A stretch of 64,000 nt of DNA from Andeanibacterium fulvum (lineage in GTDB: Bacteria > Pseudomonadota > Alphaproteobacteria > Sphingomonadales > Sphingomonadaceae): the NCBI RefSeq assembly GCF_037154085.1, contig NZ_JBANRM010000004.1, positions 62,001 to 126,000 of the forward strand, written 5' to 3'. Made by a program: the position numbers and the translations under genes. Under the pieces are notes generated by a model, which did not search any database, had not been told where the DNA came from, and was given only the letters and a program-made list of their open reading frames with translations. Positions 24,714 to 33,112 of the stretch are shown one piece after another (the first letter of the stretch is position 1; every line of letters begins with the position of its first letter).

Positions 24714-27700
24714 AGCCGGACTGCCTCGCGCAAAGCGTCGAGTTCGATGGGTTTGAAGATCATACGGATTCCGGCGTCGGCAAGCTGCTGACGCATCGCC
24801 ATGTTCTCCTGCGACACAAGGGCGAGCAAATGCCCCGATGCAATGCTCGCCCATTCCTGGGGATCGGTCTCGTCGGCATCGAACACCACCAGCTCCCCTT
24901 CGCCGGTGCCATCGCAAAGCCTGGCGACGCCCTTCGTCGCATAGCCGAGTTCAGCCACCAATGCTTCGGCCGTGATACGCGCACTTGCGCTGGACGCGAC
25001 GATGAGAGCGTCCTTCCCTTTGCCGGGACGGCGAATATCCGCGCCTTTTGCCGTGCCCAGCGGCAGGCGCAGGCTGAAGCGGCTTCCCTTGCCTTCCGTG
25101 CTCTCGACCTCGACCGCACCATCCATTGCCTGAGCCAGACGGAGGGAAATCGCGAGCCCCAGGCCGGTTCCGCCGAAGCGGCGCTCCGTTGAAGCCTCCG
25201 CCTGTTGGAACGACTTGAAAATTTGCGACAGCCGGTCCTGAGGGATACCGATGCCGGTGTCTTCCACTTCGATCACCAGTTCCAGTATGTCCGGCGCCTC
25301 CAGCGGCCGGCAACTGCAGCGCAGGTCCACTCCGCCCTGGCTGGTGAACTTGATCGAATTGGACAGGAAGTTGGCAACGATCTGCTGGATGCGTGCCGGA
25401 TCGCCGATCAGCCGGCGGCCGCAATCGTCCGACATGGTAAGGGAAATTCCCTTGCGCCGTGCCAGCGGGCGGAACAACTCGGTTACCCGCGCCATCAGGT
25501 CCTGCGTATCGAATTCGATCTTTTCGATCGTGAAGGAACCGCTCTCGATCCGGGCATCCTGCAGCACATCGTCCAGCACGCGCATCAGCGCGTCGGCGGA
25601 ATCCTCGATCAGCTTGAGCGCGAGCGCCCGCTTGGAAGCGGACTGCTCGCGCTTCATCTGGTCCAGCAGGCCGAGAATGCCGGTCATCGGCGTGCGGATT
25701 TCGTGGCTCACCGTGGCGAGAAGGTCCCGGCGCATGTCGGCGGCAGCCTGAGCGGCATCGCGCGCAGCCACCAGCCGGGCCTCGGACTCGACCCGCTGGG
25801 TAATATCGCGCGCAATGCCGAACAGTCCGCGCGGCACCCCGCCGTCCATGCCCGGCGATAAGGGGCTCGCCTTGACATATGCCGTTCGGCGGCGGCCCTG
25901 CTTGTCGATGAGATCGAACGTGGTTTCGAAGGGTGCGAGTTGCAGCCGCGCCCGGTGCAGCACTTCCAGTACCCGCCGCCGATCTTCCGGTGCGATCAGC
26001 TTCCCGACCTCGCGGAAAGTGATCTCCTTGCCGTGCGGATAGCCGTAAAGGTCGCATACCCATTTCGAAAGCCGGACCGTGAGGCGCTGCGTATCGACCA
26101 GGAAATGGCCGAGTTGCGCAGTGCTTTCCGCCAGTTCGAGAAAGCTCACGCTTTCCTCGATCTGCATCATGCGCTCACGCTCTTCGGTCACGTCGCGGAT
26201 GATGTAGGCAAAGCCCAGTGCTTCGCCTTCGGGGCCGATCAGGGCATCCGCGCTGTCATTGGCCCAGAACTCGCTTCCATCGCTGCGATAACGCACCGCA
26301 TCTTCCGAAATCCGCCCCTCGCGCGCTGCGCGCACGAGGAATTCCATATAGCGCCATTCGCCCCTGCCGCCCGGACCGAACACGCCGGCAAGCCCATCGG
26401 GCCGAGCCTCGGGTTTCCACCCGAGCATCCGGTATGCCCCCTGGTTGGCGCGAATGATCCGCCCATCCTTGTCGAGCAGGACGATCCCGTAATCGGATAC
26501 GGCATCGACCAGCGTATCGAAGGAGCGGGAGAGGCTCGCACGCTCCCAGTCGATACGGTGCTCCATTTCCTGGAAAGCGAGGCCGAGCCGCTTAATCTCA
26601 TCGACAGGTGGGTCGGATTGCGCCTTGGCATCGCTTTGGCCGGACAGGGCCGCAATGGCATCGGCCCTCTCCGCAAGGCTGGCAACCGGACGGGCGATGT
26701 GGCGATTGATGAACCACAAGGCCACCGCAATGAATACCAGGGCCCCGATCGTGCCTGCCAGCAACAGCGGCAATGCCAGATCGAACGCCGCCGCGCGCAC
26801 GCGCTGCCCAGGGATCAGGGAAATGACCACCCAGTTCGGCCTTTCGAGCCGCGCCATGGAGACATAGGCATCGAGCTCGGGCGAATAATCTTCGAAATCG
26901 TTGCGCTTTTCCGCCTTTACGAAGTTCCACAAGGCCTTCAGATGCGGCTCCTTCGTACTGTCGAGATCGAGGAAACGCTCCGTCTCCCGGCTTGACTGCA
27001 CGGTGTAGTCCGGATGGCGGATCAGTCGGCCGTCATCGGCGATGATGATGTTCTGGACGCCGGGAACGTCCGTCCGCAGGTCCTTCAGCAGACTGTCGAG
27101 CAGAATGCTGCTGCCCCACGCGCCCAGGTGGCGCCCCCCGGTGCGCATCGGCGTCATGCAGCCGGTGGTCCACATATAGCCGCCACGGCTGTAGAGGATC
27201 TGCGTCAGGCTGGTGCAACGCATCGCGCCCGAAGGGTTCGCCTTGGGCAGCGTGATGGCCGAGAACTCCAGGTCCTGGAAATCGAGGTCCGCCGGGGCGT
27301 TCTTGCGATAGAAATTGAGCTGGTCCTCGCGCTTGGGTGCGTACATCACCAGATCGTTATCGGTCGAAAAGTAATAGAGGCTTTCGACCGACGGCCCGAG
27401 CCCCTCCGTCATGGCGCGCAACGTGTCATAGGCTGCCAGGATCGTCTTCCGGCGCTCGGGAGGGATATCTTCGCCCGAAATGAACGCCCCGATGCCCCTT
27501 GCCGGGATACCGTTCTGCTGATCTCCGTTCCACAATGCCTCCGCGCTGCGGCGGCTGCCGTCACCCTTCTTCGGGAACAATCGGTCGAAGCGGGCAGAAG
27601 TGTCGCTCTCGTCCTTCAGGGCGAGACGCATGAGTTCACGGGCACGTGCCTCGGTCTTGCGGATTTCGCCGATATGGCGTTCGACTTCTGACTCCGCCTC

Positions 27701-27841
27701 GACCCGCGCGGTGCGCAGCAAATCCACCGAGCGGATAATCTCGCGGTCGCGCGCGGCATCGTAGGCCATCCAGGTCAGCAGCCCGAACGCCAGCAGCGCG
27801 AGCGGCACGATAAGCAGAATGGCTTTCTGCGACAGGCGCAT
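24710..27841 (-). CDS. Membrane sensor histidine kinase with Cache-like sensor, HAMP, PAS repeats and pseudo-receiver
   Basis: About 1043 residues. A first transmembrane helix (6-26), a large periplasmic region of about 330 residues of dCache type, a second helix and a HAMP linker lead to two or three PAS/PAC units. HisKA has SHEIRTPMTGILGLLDQM and the ATPase is intact: ANFLSNSIKFTSQGG, VEDTGIGIPQDRL and GGTGLGLAI. The last 110 residues look like a receiver that lost its acidic pair (ALIVASSAS) but keeps an Asp in VVFDADETDP and KP in IFKPIEL. I chose the ATG at 27841 because AGGGAG precedes it; ATG at 27886 would add 15 residues without a ribosome-binding site. Confidence 0.88.
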   Translation of the reverse strand: MRLSQKAILLIVPLALLAFGLLTWMAYDAARDREIIRSVDLLRTARVEAESEVERHIGEIRKTEARARELMRLALKDESDTSARFDRLFPKKGDGSRRSAEALWNGDQQNGIPARGIGAFISGEDIPPERRKTILAAYDTLRAMTEGLGPSVESLYYFSTDNDLVMYAPKREDQLNFYRKNAPADLDFQDLEFSAITLPKANPSGAMRCTSLTQILYSRGGYMWTTGCMTPMRTGGRHLGAWGSSILLDSLLKDLRTDVPGVQNIIIADDGRLIRHPDYTVQSSRETERFLDLDSTKEPHLKALWNFVKAEKRNDFEDYSPELDAYVSMARLERPNWVVISLIPGQRVRAAAFDLALPLLLAGTIGALVFIAVALWFINRHIARPVASLAERADAIAALSGQSDAKAQSDPPVDEIKRLGLAFQEMEHRIDWERASLSRSFDTLVDAVSDYGIVLLDKDGRIIRANQGAYRMLGWKPEARPDGLAGVFGPGGRGEWRYMEFLVRAAREGRISEDAVRYRSDGSEFWANDSADALIGPEGEALGFAYIIRDVTEERERMMQIEESVSFLELAESTAQLGHFLVDTQRLTVRLSKWVCDLYGYPHGKEITFREVGKLIAPEDRRRVLEVLHRARLQLAPFETTFDLIDKQGRRRTAYVKASPLSPGMDGGVPRGLFGIARDITQRVESEARLVAARDAAQAAADMRRDLLATVSHEIRTPMTGILGLLDQMKREQSASKRALALKLIEDSADALMRVLDDVLQDARIESGSFTIEKIEFDTQDLMARVTELFRPLARRKGISLTMSDDCGRRLIGDPARIQQIVANFLSNSIKFTSQGGVDLRCSCRPLEAPDILELVIEVEDTGIGIPQDRLSQIFKSFQQAEASTERRFGGTGLGLAISLRLAQAMDGAVEVESTEGKGSRFSLRLPLGTAKGADIRRPGKGKDALIVASSASARITAEALVAELGYATKGVARLCDGTGEGELVVFDADETDPQEWASIASGHLLALVSQENMAMRQQLADAGIRMIFKPIELDALREAVRL

Positions 27842-27938
27842 CCAGGCTCCCTGCCAACCGGTTTCCCGACCTGCTCGGATGAGCATGGCCGTCGGATCAG
27901 GCCAGCCTAAAGAACAGACCTAAATTCAACTTCGTTTC

Positions 27939-27968
27939 ATATTGTCCAGATCGAATACGGACCGTCAA
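27939..27968 (-). promoter_or_regulatory. Candidate sigma-70-type promoter of the sensor kinase operon
   Basis: On the minus strand TTGACG (27968-27963) and CAATAT (27944-27939) are 18 bases apart in an AT-rich stretch about 100 bases upstream of the kinase start. The match is moderate. No GGCACG-N4-TTG element was seen here, so the kinases appear to be outside the sigma-54 set. Confidence 0.35.
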
Positions 27969-28072
27969 TTACTAACAGCCAATTCTTAATAAACACCGGC
28001 TTGACCGTGCGATCCGCAACCGACCAGGCCTCTTGTCACACGCCCTTGCGGCAATCGATGCAAGCCGAACGC

Positions 28073-28104
28073 AAAGGGGCGCCGGGATCGCTCCCGACGC
28101 CCCT
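28073..28104 (-). terminator. Terminator hairpin after the TonB-dependent receptor
   Basis: A 13-base stem with one mismatch (28075-28087 with 28092-28104) and a 4-base loop stands 22 bases beyond the receptor's stop on the minus strand. Only three T bases follow it, so it is a weaker intrinsic terminator than the one at 16677. Confidence 0.55.
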
Positions 28105-28125
28105 AGCAGGCTGACTGACCTTGCC

Positions 28126-30453
28126 TTAGAAGCTCTTGCTCACCGAAACGCCGATGGTACGCGGCCGTACTGTAAGGCCCTGGCGGACGAACAGCACCGA
28201 AGGCCGCTGGATCACGGTCTGGTCATTGGTGATGTTCTTCACGAAGGCCGCCAGCTTCAGGCCATCGAAATCGAACCCGATGTCCAGATTGCCCACCCAG
28301 TAATCCGGGCGTTCATAGTCCAGATCGGCCGTGTTGAAGCTGCCATGGCTCTTGCCAGTATAGGTCCAGTTGGTGCTGAGATAGAAGCTGGCCTTGTCCG
28401 AAATCGGCCGGTCGTAATCGAGGCCGAGAGTGAGCGTCTTTTCAGGAACGGCCAGCACCTTCTGCCCCTTCTGGGCGGCCGAGCCTTCGGCTTCCTTGGT
28501 GATCTCCGCATCGGTGATGCCGCCGGCAGCCCGCAGGGTCAGCTCGTCGGTCACCCGCGCCATGATCTCCAACTCGCCGCCCTGGCTGCGCGCATCGCCG
28601 GCATTGGAGGTGATGACATAGCCGCAGGAGGCAAGACGCAGCTGCTGCTGGATGTTGCTCCAGTCGATCCGGTAAAGCGAGGCGTTCACCATCAGGCGGT
28701 TGCCGAACAGCGACGACTTCATGCCGCCTTCATAGGCCCACAGGGAGTCGGAACCGAAGGACTTGGCCTTGTCCGCACTCAGCCCCAGCTCTTCGATGGC
28801 GCTGCCGCAATAGGTCGGCAGGGCATTGTTCTGTCCGCCCAGGCGGAAGCCCTTGGTGGCACTGGCATAGAAGCTGAGATTGTCGGTGACGGCGTAGTTC
28901 AGGGCGAATTTCGGCGTCAGCGGGCTTTCGTCGGACTTCGCCGTCTCATAGGCGGGCGCGCCCGCGGCCAGCCAGCCGCCTTCGTTCATCTCATACTTCG
29001 TCCAGGCCTTCACCTGGCGCACGCCTGCCGTGAGCTTCAGCCCCTTGGCCAGCATGAGCGACCCTTCGGCGAAGGCAGCGATCTGGTCCAGCTTGCGGGT
29101 GGAATGGAAGTACCCCAGCAGGTCATCGGGCGCTTCGTAGCCGATCAGGTCTTCGACAGTGGTGTCGTAAAGATCGGCGACCGCATCGTTGAGGCCATAG
29201 ACATATTCATCGTCGAGCGAGCGGGCCTCAAGCGAGTTGAGATAGACGCCCACCTGCCACTCGAAGGGCTTGCCGGACTTCTCGATCGAAGGCGAGGCGA
29301 AGCGCAGTTCCTGCGCCCAGTTCGAGACCTGGTCATTATTCGCCAGCACGCCCGGCAGGGCCGCAATCGTATCGTAACCGGTGCCGAAATCGGGATCGAT
29401 CTCCCAAGCGACATATTCGCTGTCATAGATCGTGGCGTCGAACCGGCGGTCGAACGTGCGGTTCATGTAGGAGGTGATCGAGGTCAGCGTGTAATCGCCG
29501 AAGGTCTTCTCGATGGTCAGGCTGGGAACGTACAACTCGTCGCGGCTCGGCTCGGGCACCAGCCGGTCGACCTGGAAGCGCGGCAGGGAGAGCTTGAAGA
29601 TATTGGTATCGTCGCTCTTCACATATTGCCACTGCAGCGCGGGGGTGATGGTGAGGCTATCGCTCGGCTGCCACAGCAGAGTGGCGCGCACGGCGTGGTA
29701 GCGTTCGGAATCGATATTCTTGTCGATCACGTCGCCGCTGCCGTCCACCCGGTCGACAAAGCCGCTCTGATAGCCGGTTTCGCCAGCGATACGCAGGGCG
29801 GCGTTTTCGCCCAGAGGCAGGTTGATCGCCCCGCCTACGCGGTAATTGGCATCGCCGCCTTCCGTGAAGGACAGTTCGCCCGAAGCATCGCCTTCGACCG
29901 CGCCGAGCGTCGGCTTGGAGGTGATGAAGCGCAGTGTGCCGCCCAGCGAGCTGTCGCCATAAAGCGTGCCCTGCGGGCCGCGCAGCACTTCCACCCGGTC
30001 GATATCGAACAGGCGGGGAAGAGTGGCGCCAGTGAAGAACTGGTTCGGGAAAGTGAGCGACACATCGTCGAGATAGACGCCCACAGTGGCCGAACCGGAG
30101 GCCGAGGAGACACCGCGCAAGGCGATGCGGCTCATGCCCGAAGTACCGGAATTGGTGAAGGAAAGGCCGGGAACGGCGCGGGAAAGATCGGCATAGTCAG
30201 TGACATGGCTCTTTTCGAGCAGGTCGGCATCGAGCACGCTGATGCTCACCGGCACTTCGAGGATACTCTCGGCGCGCTTCTGCGCCGTGACCATGATAAC
30301 GCCGCTGTCATCGGCGGGGGCGGCGTCCTGCGCCTGGGCAATGCCCGGCAGAACGAATGTGGCAGCGCTGGCGAGAGCCGCGAGTTTCAGGCCCGGAACC
30401 GGGCGGGAACGGGTAGTGTGAAGCCGAAGCGGCCGGTTGATCCCAAGAAGCAT
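28126..30453 (-). CDS. TonB-dependent outer-membrane receptor
   Basis: A 775-residue receptor. An Arg-rich signal peptide ends near residue 41 (GIAQA), followed by a TonB-box-like GVIMVTAQKR (51-60). The plug domain has VPGLSFTNSG, SRIALRGVSS, GVYLDDVSL and RVEVLRGPQGTLYG. The barrel follows and the protein ends in a terminal aromatic Phe (GVSVSKSF), as needed for outer-membrane insertion. It belongs to the large sphingomonad group often tied to uptake of organic compounds rather than iron, but the ligand cannot be read. GAGGG precedes the ATG. It is divergent from the amidohydrolase/DUF1989 genes, so it may import their substrate. Confidence 0.93.
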   Translation of the reverse strand: MLLGINRPLRLHTTRSRPVPGLKLAALASAATFVLPGIAQAQDAAPADDSGVIMVTAQKRAESILEVPVSISVLDADLLEKSHVTDYADLSRAVPGLSFTNSGTSGMSRIALRGVSSASGSATVGVYLDDVSLTFPNQFFTGATLPRLFDIDRVEVLRGPQGTLYGDSSLGGTLRFITSKPTLGAVEGDASGELSFTEGGDANYRVGGAINLPLGENAALRIAGETGYQSGFVDRVDGSGDVIDKNIDSERYHAVRATLLWQPSDSLTITPALQWQYVKSDDTNIFKLSLPRFQVDRLVPEPSRDELYVPSLTIEKTFGDYTLTSITSYMNRTFDRRFDATIYDSEYVAWEIDPDFGTGYDTIAALPGVLANNDQVSNWAQELRFASPSIEKSGKPFEWQVGVYLNSLEARSLDDEYVYGLNDAVADLYDTTVEDLIGYEAPDDLLGYFHSTRKLDQIAAFAEGSLMLAKGLKLTAGVRQVKAWTKYEMNEGGWLAAGAPAYETAKSDESPLTPKFALNYAVTDNLSFYASATKGFRLGGQNNALPTYCGSAIEELGLSADKAKSFGSDSLWAYEGGMKSSLFGNRLMVNASLYRIDWSNIQQQLRLASCGYVITSNAGDARSQGGELEIMARVTDELTLRAAGGITDAEITKEAEGSAAQKGQKVLAVPEKTLTLGLDYDRPISDKASFYLSTNWTYTGKSHGSFNTADLDYERPDYWVGNLDIGFDFDGLKLAAFVKNITNDQTVIQRPSVLFVRQGLTVRPRTIGVSVSKSF

Positions 30454-30898
30454 GGCATAGCCCTCACTTTATGTAGTGTTTCAATCCTCCTGTTGCCGTC
30501 CTGCTACGTGCGCCCCACGGTCTGTGCCGCTTCGGGGCCTTATGTTATCCGCCGCGTTGCCCGGTCCGCCTTTCGGCTGCCTGCCTTGTCCCCCGGAGCC
30601 AGGTCTTTGCCTGCCTTGCCGCGGGTTTCGCTGCGGAAGTGAGGGTTACAGAGTTTGCCAAACGAAAAATGCCGCCAGCCACAATGTTAGTTACCGGTTT
30701 TGCGAAGTGAACCCGGGGCACAAGCCCACGCATTTCCATGACGATCGGCAGGTTTCCGACCTTGAGGCCCACTGCCAGCGGCGTTGCTTTCACCATAGTT
30801 GCATCAAAGCGCAAGCAACCTTGCTTCACCGGCTATTTCAGCCGCCGCTGCGTAGCGCCATCCATGGGAAGAGAATGGAATAAGTGGGGACCCGCCGC
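30454..30898. other. Non-coding divergent promoter region between receptor and amidohydrolase genes
   Basis: I see no credible gene in these 445 bases. A short palindrome AAGCAACCTTGCTT (30813-30826), 72 bases before the amidohydrolase start, may be a regulator site. Related GTTGCTTT and AAGCAAC half-sites flank it. No clear -35/-10 pair stands out. Confidence 0.4.
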
Positions 30899-31537
30899 AT
30901 GAGCGAGCCAGTAAAACAGCCGAAACCGATGATCGTAGGCCGCCCGGTACTGGTGGTAATCGACGTCCAGAAGGGCAGCTTCACCGATTGGGAGCCGAGC
31001 GAGCGGCTTCCCATGCTGCCTGACCGGATCGAGCGCATGCACCGCGTGCGCCCGGTAGTGGACGCAGCGCGCGCGGCCGACATTCCGGTCGTCTTCTTCA
31101 AGGAAGTCCACCGCCCCAACCTGATCGACTTCGGCCGTGAACTGGACGGTACCGAGAACGTCCACTGCCTGGAAGATTCGCCCTATAGCGAGGTAGCGAT
31201 CGAGGAACTGGGCATCCGTCCGGACGATTACGTTCTCGCCAAGCGGCGCTATTCCTGCTTCTTCGGCACCGATCTGGAAATCCTGCTCAAGGGGCTCAAG
31301 GCCGATACGCTGATCCTGACCGGCGGCTTCACCGACGTGTGCGTGCACTACACCTTCGTCGATGCCCACCAGCACGATTATTACTGCCGCGTGGTGGAAG
31401 ATTGCACCACTGCCTCCTCGCCCCCGGCACATGAGGCTGCGCTCAAGGCGATGGAATATCTCCAGATGGGCGCGATCCGCACTTCGGACGAAGTGATGCA
31501 GGCCTTCTCCGCCCGCGATTACGCCCCGGCGGAATGA
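30899..31537 (+). CDS. Isochorismatase-family cysteine hydrolase (N-carbamoylsarcosine amidase-like)
   Basis: A 212-residue cysteine hydrolase. The catalytic triad is visible: Asp22 in LVVIDVQKG, Lys115 in LAKRRYSCFF and Cys148 in GGFTDVCVHYT. The RYSCFFGTDLE and VDAHQHDYYCRVVEDCTT segments are typical of amidases such as N-carbamoylsarcosine amidohydrolase, nicotinamidase and ureidoacrylate hydrolase. The exact substrate cannot be fixed. A GTG at 30884 would add five residues; GGGGA nine bases before the ATG favours 30899. The two DUF1989 genes follow after 34 and 5 bases, so the three likely form one operon for an N-carbamoyl or ureido compound. Confidence 0.88.
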   Translation: MSEPVKQPKPMIVGRPVLVVIDVQKGSFTDWEPSERLPMLPDRIERMHRVRPVVDAARAADIPVVFFKEVHRPNLIDFGRELDGTENVHCLEDSPYSEVAIEELGIRPDDYVLAKRRYSCFFGTDLEILLKGLKADTLILTGGFTDVCVHYTFVDAHQHDYYCRVVEDCTTASSPPAHEAALKAMEYLQMGAIRTSDEVMQAFSARDYAPAE

Positions 31538-31571
31538 CAGGAAAGCCAACCGCAGAGGAACGGCACGCATC

Positions 31572-32399
31572 ATGAGCAGCTCCACCGCAAATCCCTATGC
31601 CGCACGCGATCATGCCCGCGCGCAAGGGGGAACAAGGGTGGAGGCCATGCCCACCCTGCCCGCCGGCGATGCCGACGCGATCCCCGCCAATATCGCACCC
31701 GAGGCGATGATCTGGGCCGAAACCGTCGCGCCGGGTGGTTATACTTCCAAGATCGTGCGGCGAGGCGCGCGGATCGAGCTGACCGATCTGGAAGGCGATG
31801 GCTGCATTTCGCTGCTGGCCTTCAATGCCGAATTTCCGACCGAACGGCTCAACGTGGCCGATACGGTGAAGATCCAGTGGAACGGCTATCTTGAAGCCGG
31901 GCGTTTCATCCTGTCGGATATGGGGCGCGTGATGCTGTCTATCCTTGAGGACGAGGCCGGCACGCATGACACGTTCTGCGGCGCTTCGAACGAGGCATCC
32001 AATGCCCGCAAATATGGCGCGGGGGACAATTACGGCCCCCATCCCAATGCGCGCGACAGGTTCCGGATCGCGGTGGCCAAATATGGCCTCGGCCGCAAGG
32101 ACATCCACCCCTGCATCAACCTGTTCAAGGGCGTGCGGATCGAGGAAGACGGCGCGACCACGCCGGTCGCCGGCCCCTTCGCGCCGGGCCGGAAATTGCT
32201 GCTGCGCGCCGAAATGGACATGATCCTGGTCATGGCGAACTGCCCCCACGTGCTCGACCCGCGCGAGAGCTATTCCGCGACGCCCGTGATGATCCGGGCC
32301 TGGCGCGGGCCGGTGACAGGCCCTGCCGACGCGATCCGCACCGGCACGCCCGAAGGACTGCGCGCCTTCCTCAACACCGAAGACTATTACACGAGGTGA
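31572..32399 (+). CDS. DUF1989 protein, urea/guanidine-associated (UAAP1/CgdB-like)
   Basis: A 275-residue member of the urea-carboxylase-associated (DUF1989) family. Core features are LTDLEGDGCISLLAFNAE, ERLNVADTVKIQWNGYLEAG and LSDMGRVMLSILED. Cysteine and histidine residues follow in DTFCGASNEAS and HPCINLF, and near the C-terminus MANCPHVLDPRESYSATPV. Pairs of such proteins were named UAAP1/UAAP2 and later shown in some bacteria to be carboxyguanidine deiminase subunits; that is knowledge of the family. Here no urea or guanidine carboxylase is nearby, so the substrate is open. Confidence 0.85.
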   Translation: MSSSTANPYAARDHARAQGGTRVEAMPTLPAGDADAIPANIAPEAMIWAETVAPGGYTSKIVRRGARIELTDLEGDGCISLLAFNAEFPTERLNVADTVKIQWNGYLEAGRFILSDMGRVMLSILEDEAGTHDTFCGASNEASNARKYGAGDNYGPHPNARDRFRIAVAKYGLGRKDIHPCINLFKGVRIEEDGATTPVAGPFAPGRKLLLRAEMDMILVMANCPHVLDPRESYSATPVMIRAWRGPVTGPADAIRTGTPEGLRAFLNTEDYYTR

Positions 32400-32404
32400 G
32401 CACC

Positions 32405-33025
32405 ATGGCCCAAACCGCTGCCGGAACTATCGTCCATGACGAAACCGTCCCCGCCCGTGCGCCCTGGATGCATGATTTGAAGGCTGGGCAGGTGCTGGAG
32501 ATCATCGACCTTGAGGGCAATCAGGCGGTCGATTTCCTGCTCTACAACAGCCATGACGATGCGGAACGCTACAGCGCGCAGGATACGATCGCGGCGCAAG
32601 GCAACATCTTCCTGCGCACCGGCAGCAAGCTGCTGTCCAACGAAGGCAATCCGATGATGCGGATCGTCGGTTCCACCGTGGAATATCACGACACGATTGG
32701 CGGTGCCTGTTCCTGCGAGTCCAACACCTTGCGCTATGGCCACCACACGCGCCACCAGCATGCCTGCGTGGACAATTTCCTTGAGGCCAATTCCCGCGCC
32801 GGACGCAACAAGCGCGACATGGTATCCAACATCAATTTCTTTATGAACGTGCCGGTGGAAGCGGACGGCACGCTGGGGATCGTCGACGGAATCTCGGCGC
32901 CCGGCCTGTCCGTCACGCTGGAGGCGCTGATGGATGTGACCGTGGTCGTCTCCAACTGCCCGCAGATCAACAATCCCTGCAACGGCTTCAACCCCACGCC
33001 CGTGCGGATGATCGTCCGCCAGTAA
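32405..33025 (+). CDS. DUF1989 protein, urea/guanidine-associated (UAAP2/CgdA-like)
   Basis: A 206-residue second DUF1989 protein. It shows IIDLEGNQAVDFLLYNSHD, YSAQDTIAAQGNIFLRTGSKLLS, a Cys-rich GGACSCESNTLRYGHHTRHQHAC segment that looks like a metal or catalytic site (positions about 99-120), FFMNVPVEADG and SNCPQINNPCNGFNPTPVR. AGGTGA sits before the ATG; a GTG nine bases upstream is possible. The pair probably forms a heteromeric deiminase or hydrolase. It ends the short plus-strand operon and converges with the esterase gene. Confidence 0.85.
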   Translation: MAQTAAGTIVHDETVPARAPWMHDLKAGQVLEIIDLEGNQAVDFLLYNSHDDAERYSAQDTIAAQGNIFLRTGSKLLSNEGNPMMRIVGSTVEYHDTIGGACSCESNTLRYGHHTRHQHACVDNFLEANSRAGRNKRDMVSNINFFMNVPVEADGTLGIVDGISAPGLSVTLEALMDVTVVVSNCPQINNPCNGFNPTPVRMIVRQ

Positions 33026-33050
33026 GGCCCTGCCCGGTTCAAACCCGCAC

Positions 33051-33112
33051 TTCCCGCCGGGCGGGAATGGCCGGGGAGACACAGAACGCCCCCCGGCTGC
33101 ATCTCCCCGGCC
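33051..33112. terminator. Double hairpin between convergent operons
   Basis: A tight 7-base stem (33051-33057 with 33061-33067) is followed by an 11-base perfect inverted repeat, GGCCGGGGAGA at 33069-33079 with its complement at 33102-33112. Neither has a T-run, but the position between two converging stops suggests transcription ends or RNA stabilisation here. Confidence 0.45.

Noticed and set aside
23448..24791. 447-residue plus-strand frame
   Set aside because: It is antisense to the hybrid kinase, which has full domain support.
28033..30642. 869-residue open frame on the plus strand
   Set aside because: It is antisense to the TonB receptor, has no recognised motif, and its start lies in the terminator region.
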